Below are positions 36,178 through 44,537 of a DNA stretch of 64,000 nt, one piece after another. Source of the stretch: UBA969 sp041694635 (GTDB lineage: Bacteria > Planctomycetota > Planctomycetia > Gemmatales > Gemmataceae); assembly GCA_041694635.1 (NCBI GenBank), contig JBDNHI010000016.1, positions 62,001 to 126,000 of the forward strand. The letters are read 5' to 3'. Each line of letters starts with the position of its first letter. Positions within the stretch are counted from its first letter, which is position 1. The notes under the pieces are model-generated. The model saw only the letters and a list, made by a program, of their open reading frames with translations, was not told where the DNA came from and ran no database searches. Both the position numbers and the translations under genes were made by a program.

Positions 36178-37026
36178 CTAAGCGACCGTATTTTCGAGGG
36201 TGCCAATGCCTGCAATTTGGATTCGAACAACATCACCTTTATTAAGGGTGAATTGATCAGGTGGCACAACCCCGGTACCAGTAAGAAGCAAAGCGCCTTG
36301 GGGGAAATCATTTTCTTTGAAGAGCCACTGAACGAGGTCTTCGAGTTTTCTTGCCATTGAAGCAAGAGAAGTTTTACCTTCAAAAACAATTTTACTATCC
36401 CGTTCAATTACAAGACTAATGGAGCAAGCCTCGCCTTGGGGCAAAAATTTGGCAAGAGTAACAACAGGGCCGATAGCACAAGCGCCGGAATACATTTTTG
36501 CTTGCGGAAGATAAAGAGGATTTTCGCCTTCAATATCTCGAGCGCTCATATCATTTCCAATGGTAAATCCAACGATTTTAGCAGTAGGAGAGATCACCAG
36601 AGTAAGTTCGGGTTCGGGCACGCTCCATTTGCTATCTTGCCTGATTCGAACATTTTGGCCAAAGCCTGCGACTTTAGCAGGTATCGATTTAAAAAACAGT
36701 TCCGGCCTTTGTGCTTTATAAACTAAGTCGTAAAACTTTGCAGCTCCTTCCGATTCTCTTTCTCTTGCTTCCCGACTTCTTAAATAGGTAACTCCAGCGG
36801 CCCATATCTCTTGTTGGTCTACGGGAACTAAATAAGAGCAATTAGAAAGGGGATACTTTTTATCACCAGATCGCTTTATAACTTCTTGTTCTGGATTTTC
36901 AGAATAAAGAATTTGCGAAAATAAACCTGATTCCTTGGTCAAATCCCCTAACATAATGACTTCATTTTCTTGAACCAACCCTGCAAAGTAAAAATTATCA
37001 TTGCTTTTGAACTTCCCAATTTTCAC
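36178..37026 (-). CDS. Fumarylacetoacetate hydrolase-family protein
   Basis: A 282-residue protein of the FAH superfamily, whose members hydrolyse or isomerise 2-oxo-acid or acylpyruvate compounds using a divalent metal. The metal-site motif region is VPEPELTLVISP with the catalytic loop FTIGNDMSARDIEGENPL and the C-terminal LLTGTGVVPPDQFTLNKGDVV. The start is taken as a GTG at 37026 because AAGGGG lies 7 nt before it; a longer frame reaching 37113 would overlap mnmE. It lies 13 bp after the MnmE-like gene and before a TIM-barrel gene. The substrate is not known. Confidence 0.85.
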   Translation of the reverse strand: MKIGKFKSNDNFYFAGLVQENEVIMLGDLTKESGLFSQILYSENPEQEVIKRSGDKKYPLSNCSYLVPVDQQEIWAAGVTYLRSREARERESEGAAKFYDLVYKAQRPELFFKSIPAKVAGFGQNVRIRQDSKWSVPEPELTLVISPTAKIVGFTIGNDMSARDIEGENPLYLPQAKMYSGACAIGPVVTLAKFLPQGEACSISLVIERDSKIVFEGKTSLASMARKLEDLVQWLFKENDFPQGALLLTGTGVVPPDQFTLNKGDVVRIQIAGIGTLENTVA

Positions 37027-37039
37027 GGCATAGCCCCTT

Positions 37040-38194
37040 TTATTTCTGGTGTCCTTGAAAAGACTCCCACAGCTTGGGAATATCTTGTATTCTTCCTTTA
37101 TCCAATAATTCAATCGACTTTTCCAGCGCCAATTTTAGCATTGGATAAAATGCCACCGCTGCACAAGGCCTTGGTTTTTCAGGAATAAAGATTTGAATGA
37201 TTCGGGCCATTAAATTATCCATTCCTAAGCCAGTCATTGCGGAAATTGCTATCGAATCCGTTCCAAGGCTTAAAGTCATAGATGGAAGCAGATCGATTTT
37301 GTTTTTGACTGTAAGAATCTTTTTTTCTTGAACATATTGGGGAATTGCTGCTTCAACTAAAGAACAATCTTCAACCCATAAAACTAGGTCGGCTTGGTCT
37401 ATTGCCTCGGCACCAATACGCATACCGGCGTTTTCTAAAACATCGGAACTACTTCTAATACCAGCAGTATCTGCAAAAGAAACAGGCCAACCTTCGATCG
37501 CTGTTTCTAGCAAAAGCACATCACGGGTAGTGCCGGCTAGATCTGAAACAATAGAGCGTTGATAACCCGCAAGCAAATTCATTAGGCTACTTTTACCTGC
37601 ATTAGTAGGCCCAGCAAGAACAACTTGCCAAGGTTCAACTAGCCTAGAACTTAAAAAAGAAAAGTAATTAACTTCATTGAGCGATTTTCTAGCTTCAACA
37701 AAATTCTCTGTTTGAACAAAATTGAGGAAAGGATCAAGCCAAGATCTAAATGCACCATTAAACTGATCCAGTAAAATTTTCGAAGGCTCAACAGTGTTAG
37801 CTTGATTTAAAAGGACTGCAGCCATTGCTTTTAAAGGGTCGGAATAAAGGTGGGTTAGAAACTCATTCCAAGTGCAGAGAGTTGCTCCCCCAGAATGTAA
37901 AAAATTAAGTAACATTAAAACAACCTGAGTTCCACCGTGGGGATGAATTTCAATCACCATAGGGTTGGTATTTTTACATCCAACGACCACTTCGTCACCA
38001 AACCCATCGCCCAAGCGACCAAGAAAGACATCACCAGGTTCGGGCAAAGTGGGTAAAGTTTTTTTTCCTCGCAGCTTTAAATTTTGATGAACAATTTTCC
38101 AGGCCTGAGGCCCTATTAGGCCAAGAGATGCGATTGCACTTTTCCCTGGTGGAGTCAATCTGGCAAGATAAGTTAACTTACCCAAATCAACCAT
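37040..38194 (-). CDS. Divergent MnmE/TrmE-like GTPase without the C-terminal cysteine motif
   Basis: A 384-residue GTPase. The N-terminal third resembles the TrmE folate-binding domain (TPPGKSAIASLGLIGPQAW; MVIEIHPHGGTQVVLMLL). The G domain shows G1 AGPTNAGKSSL, G2 TTRD, G3 DTAGI, G4 KNKIDL and G5 SAMTG. It is about 70 residues shorter than MnmE (about 450) and its C-terminus ends QDIPKLWESFQGHQK, without the conserved C-x-G-K tail whose cysteine MnmE needs for tRNA modification. So it may be a non-canonical MnmE or a paralogue with another job. Its start lies 4 nt after the coaX stop, and it is followed by the FAH-family gene. The family call is good; the function is uncertain. Confidence 0.75.
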   Translation of the reverse strand: MVDLGKLTYLARLTPPGKSAIASLGLIGPQAWKIVHQNLKLRGKKTLPTLPEPGDVFLGRLGDGFGDEVVVGCKNTNPMVIEIHPHGGTQVVLMLLNFLHSGGATLCTWNEFLTHLYSDPLKAMAAVLLNQANTVEPSKILLDQFNGAFRSWLDPFLNFVQTENFVEARKSLNEVNYFSFLSSRLVEPWQVVLAGPTNAGKSSLMNLLAGYQRSIVSDLAGTTRDVLLLETAIEGWPVSFADTAGIRSSSDVLENAGMRIGAEAIDQADLVLWVEDCSLVEAAIPQYVQEKKILTVKNKIDLLPSMTLSLGTDSIAISAMTGLGMDNLMARIIQIFIPEKPRPCAAVAFYPMLKLALEKSIELLDKGRIQDIPKLWESFQGHQK

Positions 38195-38198
38195 AATT

Positions 38199-38948
38199 CT
38201 AGTCCTTCTCTAATAAAGAAAGTCCTGTGAGAACCAAATTAGGAAAGAACCTATCAGGATACTTGCAATGTTGAGCAAGAAGTAGTCCATCCCCACCGGT
38301 AAAAAAAAGTTCTGTATGGGTACCCATCTGCTTTAGAAGTTTTTGAATTAGACAATTAACTCCGCCAAAAAAAGCACTTGCAATGCCTAAAGAAATTGCA
38401 TCCCGAGTGTTACGACCTGCAACTTCGCCCCCTAAAGATGAAATCGAGACTTCAGGTAACTTTGCTGTGTTTTGGTGTAATGCCAAGGACATCAAACGCA
38501 ATCCTGGCATTATTGCACCACCTAAAAATCCTTCTGTCATCGTCCCAATGTCTACCGTCACTGCACTTCCCGCATCAACCACCAAAGCAGGGCTATTGTT
38601 TTGCATTAGTTTTAAGGCAGCATAAGTTGCTACCAACCTATCTATTCCTATAAGGGCAGGATTATCTACATTGATAGGAATAGGTAAATCAAGATAAGTA
38701 ATGATTCGCAGTTTACTTGCAATGGCTTTATGCATCAACCATTCGTAATGTTTTTGCAACCGGTCGGGAACAACACCACAAAGCAAAATTGATTTGACAG
38801 AAGAAGTAAAATTGGGAAGCCAATTTTTCTCCCAAGTATTTACATCCAAAGAATCTAACCTGCAACAGTCCAGAAGTTCACCTTGATAAAAAAGTCCCCA
38901 TTTGATGGCACTATTACCAACATCAACAGCAAGTAGGGAAGGATTCAT
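38199..38948 (-). CDS. coaX: Type III pantothenate kinase
   Basis: A 249-residue enzyme that phosphorylates pantothenate in the first step of coenzyme A synthesis. The N-terminal phosphate-binding loop AVDVGNSAIKWGL, the IGIDRLVATYAALK helix, the DAGSAVTVDI motif and GFLGGAIMPGLRLM are the type III signatures. Its ATG shares one base with the obgE stop (TAATG), so the two genes are likely translationally coupled. The MnmE-like gene starts 4 nt after its end. It is a cytoplasmic, intact enzyme of normal length. Confidence 0.94.
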   Translation of the reverse strand: MNPSLLAVDVGNSAIKWGLFYQGELLDCCRLDSLDVNTWEKNWLPNFTSSVKSILLCGVVPDRLQKHYEWLMHKAIASKLRIITYLDLPIPINVDNPALIGIDRLVATYAALKLMQNNSPALVVDAGSAVTVDIGTMTEGFLGGAIMPGLRLMSLALHQNTAKLPEVSISSLGGEVAGRNTRDAISLGIASAFFGGVNCLIQKLLKQMGTHTELFFTGGDGLLLAQHCKYPDRFFPNLVLTGLSLLEKD

Positions 38949-39949
38949 TATTCAGGATTCTTGATTTTTTGGAGTTCCCGGGTAACGGCCTGGATTAAAG
39001 TTGAAAGGCCCTGCCCTGTAACAGCAGAAATACCAATCACATTTTTTCCTAATTCTTTCTGGAGGTGAGATCGAACCTCCTCACTATCAGTTAATTCACA
39101 TTTACTCATAACAATAATTTCAGGTTTAAGAATGGTATTTTTGCCGTGAAGCTCAAGTTCTTTACGGATGGAATAATAATTTTGCAGCGGATTAGTTTGA
39201 TCCATAGGCATCGGTTCAAGGACATGGATAAGAAGAAGTGTACGCTCGACATGCCTGAGGAATTCGTGGCCAAGGCCAACACCTTGACTCGCCCCCTCGA
39301 TAAGCCCGGGGAGGTCAGCAAGAATAAAAGCTCTTTCCCCACCAATCATCACCTGTCCAAGGTTAGGAAATTTAGTGGTAAAGGGATAAGGAGCAATTTC
39401 AGGATGCGCCCTAGAAAGTCTACTTAGAAGAGTTGATTTACCTGCATTTGGTTTTCCAATTAGGCCAACATCTGCAATGATTTTTAATTCAAGAAGAATA
39501 TGACGCTCTTCCCCAGGCGTACCCGGTTGAGTTTCACGAGGAGCTCGATTGACAGAAGTGGTGAAAGCAAGGTTACCTCTGCCGCCCCTGCCGCCAAAAG
39601 CAACAACGACTTGCTCGTTATGATGAGTAAGATCTTTAAGGGTGTTGCCTCTGTCTCGGTCGAGAATAAGGGTTCCCGGAGGAACAGAAATAATAAGGTC
39701 GTGAGCTTTTTTGCCGTGACAGTTACCCGCCATACCACCGCCACCGCTATCGGCGCTCCAATGCTTACGGTTGACAATGTTAGCAAGGCTATCGGTGCCA
39801 TCGATAGCACGAACGATGACATCACCACCGTCCCCGCCATCACCGCCGTCAGGCCCGCCCTTAGGGACATATTTTTCCCTACGGAAACTCAAACAACCCG
39901 GGCCACCATCGCCACCCTTAACATAAACTGCAACGCGATCAACAAACAT
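38948..39949 (-). CDS. obgE: Obg family GTPase
   Basis: A 333-residue ribosome-assembly GTPase. The N-terminal Obg fold is glycine-rich (YVKGGDGGPGCLSFRREKYV, then GGPDGGDGGDGGDV). The G domain carries G1 GKPNAGKSTLLSR, G3 DLPGLIEGASQGVGLG, a divergent G4 at MSKCEL and G5 SAVTG. It ends soon after the G domain, without the C-terminal OCT extension found in some species. AGAGGGG lies 7 nt before the ATG. It starts a run of coaX, MnmE-like, FAH and TIM-barrel genes on the minus strand. Confidence 0.96.
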   Translation of the reverse strand: MFVDRVAVYVKGGDGGPGCLSFRREKYVPKGGPDGGDGGDGGDVIVRAIDGTDSLANIVNRKHWSADSGGGGMAGNCHGKKAHDLIISVPPGTLILDRDRGNTLKDLTHHNEQVVVAFGGRGGRGNLAFTTSVNRAPRETQPGTPGEERHILLELKIIADVGLIGKPNAGKSTLLSRLSRAHPEIAPYPFTTKFPNLGQVMIGGERAFILADLPGLIEGASQGVGLGHEFLRHVERTLLLIHVLEPMPMDQTNPLQNYYSIRKELELHGKNTILKPEIIVMSKCELTDSEEVRSHLQKELGKNVIGISAVTGQGLSTLIQAVTRELQKIKNPE

Positions 39950-40033
39950 AAAAAACCCCTCTTAAATTGCTATGAGTTAATTTTAGAGAGGAAGAAAAGT
40001 TATCAAAGGTGTAAATAGTAAAGAAGACCAAAA

Positions 40034-41428
40034 TCAATAAGCGTTACGATGGATCATACCGTTAAAAATGGTCATCCAAAGGATCCTGATATCCATCCAA
40101 GGGGTCCAATGGCTGATGTAATAAAGGTCATATTGCAGCCTTTTTCGCAAAGAAGTGTTACCTCGCCAACCGTGAACCTGTGCCCATCCAGTGATTCCAG
40201 CCTTAACCGTATGCCTTGCCATATAATTAGGAATAGTCTTACGAAATTTATCAATAAAGATAGGTCGTTCGGGTCTTGGGCCAACTAAACTCATCTCGCC
40301 ACGCAAAACATTAATTAACTGTGGAAGCTCATCAATGCTTGTACTTCGAAGAAAAGTTCCAAGAATAGTCCTGCGATCATCATTTTTAATAGCCCAAACA
40401 GCACCTGTATCTTTTTCAGCATCGGAGCGCATACTTCGGAATTTTAGCATTTGAAAAGAAATCCCGTTTAAACCGCAACGCTCTTGGGTATAAAAAATCG
40501 GCCCCTTGCTTGTCAGTTTGATTAAAATTGAAATTCCAGCAAGAAGTGGAGAAATCATTACAATGCCGATGAGAGAAAGCACAATGTCCATACCCCTTTT
40601 AAACATAACATTTAAACCAAAGTGCGGATTTTCCTTAAGGGAAATCAAAGGCATCCCATCCACATCAATTGTTGAGAGAGACAAGCCAGCAAGTTCGGGA
40701 ACATCCGCAGCTAATCGCACATCAACAAAAGTATCAGCAAGAATTTCAAAAACAGTACGAACATCGTCATAGCGGTTCATAGGTAATGCAATAAACACAT
40801 GACTAACAGAATATTGTTTAATTAAATTGGGTAGATCTTCAAATTTTCCAAGAAGATCAAGATCCCTGCTAAAAGTTGAAACTTGTTCTTCAACAAAACC
40901 GATATTTTTAATACCAAGCCAAGAGTTTGACTTAAGCGTTGAGGCCATTTTCCTTGCGACTCTACCAGTCCCAACTATAATTGCAAAAGATTGATCGTAA
41001 CCTCGAGAGCGAAAATCTCTGATTAACTTCCAGTTGACTTGCCTTAAAATAAAAACTGCTAACACATTAAAAATGCCAAAAAGTGAAATCATAGCCCTCG
41101 AGCCAGAAAGATCCTTGCGAAAGAAATCAACCGCAAGCAAAAGCAAAACCAAAAGAAATGTCCCTTTAATAGAACAGAAAGCTTCTTCCCTCATTCTGCG
41201 CATTCGATTAATTTTGTACTGTTCAGAATAATGGTAGGCAACAGCGGCAGTAAAAAGCACCCAAGGAATATGCGTATACAGAGAATCGTTACCCGTTGGG
41301 TTTCCAAAAAGTGGTATCCAATTGGTTTCAAATCTAACCTGATAAGCACTAATCCAAGCAAGGCTTGTAGCAAACAAGTCGCTTAGAAAAAACCAAACGA
41401 TTATCAACTGACTTCTGCGCTGAAACAT
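40034..41428 (-). CDS. Polyprenyl glycosylphosphotransferase (WbaP/EpsE-like)
   Basis: A 464-residue membrane enzyme that transfers a sugar-1-phosphate from a nucleotide sugar to undecaprenyl phosphate, starting exopolysaccharide or O-antigen assembly. The first half has about four membrane segments and a CoA-binding-like nucleotide domain (FAIIVGTGRVARKMA). The catalytic C-terminal domain begins KRGMDIVLSLIGIVMI and includes PIFYTQERCGLNG, KFRSMRSDAE, STSIDELPQLINVLRGEMSLVGPRPERP. AAGGATG precedes the ATG. The sugar is unknown. Its stop lies 84 bp downstream of obgE's start region, and the ferredoxin gene diverges from it across a 226-bp gap. Confidence 0.9.
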   Translation of the reverse strand: MFQRRSQLIIVWFFLSDLFATSLAWISAYQVRFETNWIPLFGNPTGNDSLYTHIPWVLFTAAVAYHYSEQYKINRMRRMREEAFCSIKGTFLLVLLLLAVDFFRKDLSGSRAMISLFGIFNVLAVFILRQVNWKLIRDFRSRGYDQSFAIIVGTGRVARKMASTLKSNSWLGIKNIGFVEEQVSTFSRDLDLLGKFEDLPNLIKQYSVSHVFIALPMNRYDDVRTVFEILADTFVDVRLAADVPELAGLSLSTIDVDGMPLISLKENPHFGLNVMFKRGMDIVLSLIGIVMISPLLAGISILIKLTSKGPIFYTQERCGLNGISFQMLKFRSMRSDAEKDTGAVWAIKNDDRRTILGTFLRSTSIDELPQLINVLRGEMSLVGPRPERPIFIDKFRKTIPNYMARHTVKAGITGWAQVHGWRGNTSLRKRLQYDLYYISHWTPWMDIRILWMTIFNGMIHRNAY

Positions 41429-41581
41429 AAGGCCATCCTTGGCTTTACTAGAGTGAAAGAATCTATTACAAATTAAGCTTTTACAGAGAAAAAAATCTAG
41501 CCCAAGATGAAGTGCCTAATTAACCAAGATTTTTAAAATCGCACGAGAAAAGTATTATCATTGGAAAAAAATTGCCTAAAC

Positions 41582-41602
41582 TACTAATAATGATTATTAG
41601 TA
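41582..41602. promoter_or_regulatory. Fur-family-like operator (21-bp perfect palindrome)
   Basis: A perfect 21-bp palindrome has two 10-bp arms around a central G; its core ATAATGATTAT matches the ATAATNATTAT core shared by Fur and PerR boxes. It lies 53 bp before the ferredoxin ATG at 41655 and 154 bp before the divergent sugar-transferase start. The match, and the iron-related genes downstream, suggest iron or peroxide control. This is inference; AT-rich palindromes can arise by chance. Confidence 0.5.
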
Positions 41603-41654
41603 AGGTAGTCATGAATATTAATTAGATAATTGATACTGTGAAAGGAATTTAGCG

Positions 41655-41963
41655 ATGGCTCATATTGTTACCCAACCTTGCAACGATTGCAAATACACCG
41701 ATTGCGTTGCCGTTTGTCCCGTTGAATGTTTTTATATGGACGACAAGATGGTATACATCGACCCTGCAGACTGCATTGATTGCGAGGCTTGCGTCCCAGA
41801 GTGTCCCGTTGAAGCTATCTATTCAGAATCAAATGTTCCAGGGCAGTGGAAAAGCTACATTCAACTTAATTTGGACAAGGCAAAAGCTTTAAAAACCAGT
41901 AATAATGGGCATATTACAGAGAAGAACGATCCTTTGGAAGGCCCAGACTGCAAAAAGAAATAG
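41655..41963 (+). CDS. fdxA: 7Fe ferredoxin ([3Fe-4S][4Fe-4S], Azotobacter FdI type)
   Basis: A 102-residue ferredoxin. Cysteines 9, 17 and 50 fit the [3Fe-4S] cluster and cysteines 21, 40, 43 and 46 the [4Fe-4S] cluster; free cysteines fall at 12 and 25, exactly one position on from Azotobacter ferredoxin I. The sequence around them (CKYTDCVAVCPVECFY; CIDCEACVPECPVEAI) is very close to that family. It is a cytoplasmic electron carrier. AAAGGAA lies 7 nt before the ATG. A Fur-like palindrome lies upstream and a terminator-like hairpin follows, only 19 bp before the ferrochelatase start. Confidence 0.95.
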   Translation: MAHIVTQPCNDCKYTDCVAVCPVECFYMDDKMVYIDPADCIDCEACVPECPVEAIYSESNVPGQWKSYIQLNLDKAKALKTSNNGHITEKNDPLEGPDCKKK

Positions 41964-42004
41964 CTTGTAATAATAGTTAAAATAGACTTTTAAATTTTAG
42001 AAAG

Positions 42005-42039
42005 GCCTATCTGGGACTTATTGTCAGATGGGCTTTTTT
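42005..42039 (+). terminator. Terminator or attenuator between ferredoxin and ferrochelatase genes
   Basis: A 9-bp stem with one G-U pair (GCCTATCTG at 42005-42013 with CAGATGGGC at 42025-42033) has an 11-nt loop and is followed by six T residues. The next start codon is at 42059, so no promoter fits between them. The sequence GGGACTT occurs in the loop and again just before the hemH start. Confidence 0.65.
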
Positions 42040-42058
42040 ATCCTTATTTGGGACTTCT

Positions 42059-43033
42059 ATGAATTCAACTGGGATTTTAATCGTCCAATTAGGAACTCCC
42101 GATGAACCTACGGGCCCAGCTTTAAGAAGGTATTTGAAGCAATTTCTCTCCGACCCAAGATTAATTGAAATACCAAAACTGGTCTGGTGGCCAATTTTAA
42201 ACCTCATTATCCTCAATACTAGGCCAAAACAATCTGCAAAAAAATACGCAAGGGTTTGGGATCCAATTACAGGATCTCCATTAATGCATTTCACAAAAGT
42301 GCAAACCAAATTACTTCAAAACAAATTTCCGAACATCCCTGTTGAATTTGGAATGCAAATTGGCAACCCACCCTTACTTGATACCTTGAAAAACATGGTC
42401 GCCAAGGGCGTCGAGAAACTGATTGTGTTACCTATGTACCCCCAATATTCTGCAACAACAACCGCCTCTGTGATGGATTGCTTGGGGATTGCGATGCAAA
42501 AAATCCGAAGAGTTCCTGCTATTCGTTTCATTCCGCCTTTCTACCAACACCCTGCTTATATTAAAGCTTTAGCCACCATTATTAGAGAAGAAGAAGCTAA
42601 GCTTAGCTGGAAACCCGATCACCATCTCATAAGTTTTCACGGTATCCCGATTTCTTACTGTCAGCGAGGAGATGTTTACGCAACCCATGTTAAAAGAACA
42701 ACTTTTGCTTTGGTCAAGGAAATGGGTTGGTCAAGAGAATACTGGACCCAGTCTTTCCAATCGCTATTTGGCAGAGAAGAATGGCTAAAGCCCTACACCG
42801 AAGAAACCTTGAAAAAGATGGCAAAAAATGGTTTAAAAAAGATTTTTGTCAGCACCCCAGGTTTCACATCCGATTGCTTAGAAACAATCGATGAGATTGG
42901 CCACGAAGCCAAAGAAGTGTTTTTCGAAGCAGGGGGCGAAGAGTTATTCCAATGCCCTTGCCTCAATGATCATCCCGCTTGGATCGATGCAATGAGAACG
43001 ATCATTGAAGAAGAGGGTAACGGCTGGCTTTAA
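42059..43033 (+). CDS. hemH: Ferrochelatase
   Basis: A 324-residue enzyme that inserts Fe2+ into the porphyrin ring at the end of haem synthesis. The N-terminal LIVQLGTPDEPTGPALRRYLKQFLSDPRLIE, VLPMYPQYSATTTASV, the catalytic-histidine loop SFHGIPISYCQRGD and the region TPGFTSDCLETIDEIG are all family signatures. The length fits bacterial HemH. It starts 19 bp after the T-tract of the hairpin behind the ferredoxin gene, which suggests read-through control. A HemY-type oxidase is encoded at 32454. The C-terminus lacks extra cysteines for an iron-sulphur cluster. Confidence 0.95.
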   Translation: MNSTGILIVQLGTPDEPTGPALRRYLKQFLSDPRLIEIPKLVWWPILNLIILNTRPKQSAKKYARVWDPITGSPLMHFTKVQTKLLQNKFPNIPVEFGMQIGNPPLLDTLKNMVAKGVEKLIVLPMYPQYSATTTASVMDCLGIAMQKIRRVPAIRFIPPFYQHPAYIKALATIIREEEAKLSWKPDHHLISFHGIPISYCQRGDVYATHVKRTTFALVKEMGWSREYWTQSFQSLFGREEWLKPYTEETLKKMAKNGLKKIFVSTPGFTSDCLETIDEIGHEAKEVFFEAGGEELFQCPCLNDHPAWIDAMRTIIEEEGNGWL

Positions 43034-43252
43034 TCTGGGATAAATCTAACGATTAATCTTCTTACTTGGTTTAATTCTTTTATTGCTTTTATTCTGCAAT
43101 CAATCCTAAATGACCCAACAAATTGGCAAGCCAAAAATAATGTAGTTTCTATCTTTATGACGATAAAAATAATGTCAGGGAGAACACCGAAGAGCACCTT
43201 GAAAAGAACCTTACCCACTGTTAGAGTTTCGGTTTTTTGTTCTCATGATTTT

Positions 43253-43291
43253 AAAGTAAGGCAGCGCAAGGCAGCGCTGCCTTACTTTTTT
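43253..43291 (+). terminator. Terminator after hemH
   Basis: A 15-bp perfect stem (43253-43267 with 43274-43288), GC-rich in its centre, has a 6-nt loop and runs into six T residues on the plus strand. It also separates hemH from the convergent DUF1028 gene ending at 43290. Confidence 0.85.
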
Positions 43292-44036
43292 ATTTCCCTT
43301 TCAAAACCGCTCTAAATCGACTAGTGATGCTAGCAATTCTTATAAGTTCAGGGATGGGGTCGGTGTGATCGTCTACCCTTAAATCTAACCATTTATCACC
43401 TAACCCATTAGGCCCGCCAAAAGGCTTTACAACCAAAAGAGCCGCAGACTGCTTCCCTCGCTTATCCCCGCCTGCCTTGTCGCCTTCCTCTAGGGATACC
43501 AAAAGCTTTACAGCAAGTGAACCCTTTGTTTCTTCAAAAGCTTTTGCCATTGCGTCAAGCACCTGAGGCCCGGCAAGTAAATTTCCTTGGCAGGTATAAT
43601 TCTTACCTACTTTCCCACCGGCCCAGGGATTACATTTAGCTCCTGTAAAGAAGGCAGCATTGCCTTTTTGGTCAATCAAACCAACTTGACGAACCTCTCT
43701 ACCCACATCTTCTTTCATTATGTCATCCAGTGCTTCTTTTGCGCTTTTGCCTTTTGCCATCAGTTCCAAGGCGGCATTGCCTAGAAGAATATTTACACTG
43801 CTTTGAGTAGCAACCGCACCCACATTGGCTTTGCACCAAGGCACAGCACTTCCCACGGCAAGATATTTAGAAGCTACCGCAACGCCCCACTCTTTTGTTT
43901 CAGGGTCAAAAGCTACGATGGAAAAAGTAGAGCAATTGGAACGCTCATCCTTAGAGAAATCTTTCTGGCCCTCAAAAGCAATTAAACAGCCTAGAGTAGA
44001 AACAAATAATGAAAGCCCAACAATAAACTTTTTCAT
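43290..44036 (-). CDS. Secreted DUF1028 (Ntn-hydrolase-like) protein
   Basis: A 248-residue protein with a signal peptide (residues 1-20, GLSLFVSTLGCLIAF) and the DUF1028 domain. The domain begins STFSIVAFDPETKEWGVAVASK and continues AVGSAVPWCKANVGAVATQS and KGNAAFFTGAKCNPWAGGKVG, the typical pattern. The fold resembles N-terminal nucleophile hydrolases, but the activity is unknown. Here the domain lies after a signal peptide, so it acts outside the cytoplasm. AGGGCC lies before the ATG. Neighbouring genes (hemH, a small unknown, lpxB) give no clear role. Confidence 0.85.
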   Translation of the reverse strand: MKKFIVGLSLFVSTLGCLIAFEGQKDFSKDERSNCSTFSIVAFDPETKEWGVAVASKYLAVGSAVPWCKANVGAVATQSSVNILLGNAALELMAKGKSAKEALDDIMKEDVGREVRQVGLIDQKGNAAFFTGAKCNPWAGGKVGKNYTCQGNLLAGPQVLDAMAKAFEETKGSLAVKLLVSLEEGDKAGGDKRGKQSAALLVVKPFGGPNGLGDKWLDLRVDDHTDPIPELIRIASITSRFRAVLKGK

Positions 44037-44121
44037 AATTAAAGGCCCTTGATTAACGGTTCAAATATAAAAAGATAATGGATCACCAAGAATAATGTTA
44101 ACAATTAAAAATTGAGAATCT

Positions 44122-44439
44122 ATGCAAGAATACTTATTAATCGAAGTCAGTTCAGAAATAAATGAAGTGGCTGCTGCCTTTTCGCAAAGGTTGAGCAAAT
44201 TCTGGACACAAGTACTGCGAAACACTCCAGATGATTTTGAGAAGGTATATGCAGAAAGCAGCAAGTTTGAAACAGGTGCAAATTTATTGACCCGCAAATA
44301 CGCCATCTTGCCTGAATTTACAGTTTTACTGAAAACCCTACTTGAAAACGAAGGCTTTTCTACTTCATCAATTGATCCAGATGATCTTTATTCGGGGTAC
44401 GAAATCACATCACCGGATTGGATGCATATCGAGCACTAA
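44122..44439 (+). CDS. Small acidic protein of unknown function
   Basis: I do not recognise this 105-residue protein. It has no signal peptide or membrane segment and is acidic overall, especially the last 25 residues (SSIDPDDLYSGYEITSPDW). The first 60 residues are likely helical. It starts at an ATG at 44122 without a clear Shine-Dalgarno, 85 bp from the divergent DUF1028 gene and 98 bp before lpxB on the same strand. Codon usage looks like the neighbouring genes. It could be a real small gene of lineage-restricted type; the call rests on its length and position only. Confidence 0.55.
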   Translation: MQEYLLIEVSSEINEVAAAFSQRLSKFWTQVLRNTPDDFEKVYAESSKFETGANLLTRKYAILPEFTVLLKTLLENEGFSTSSIDPDDLYSGYEITSPDWMHIEH

Positions 44440-44537
44440 TTTGTATTTATACAATTCATAAGTACTCTTGCTCGATAATAAGAAAAACGATTACTCTTAG
44501 GAGCAGAATCAAACTGTTATGATCCAGAGTTAAAATT

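Noticed and set aside
43030..43218. 62-codon minus-strand open frame next to hemH
   Set aside because: Hydrophobic and without a ribosome-binding site, it overlaps the end of hemH and has no supporting feature; the region has a plus-strand terminator instead.
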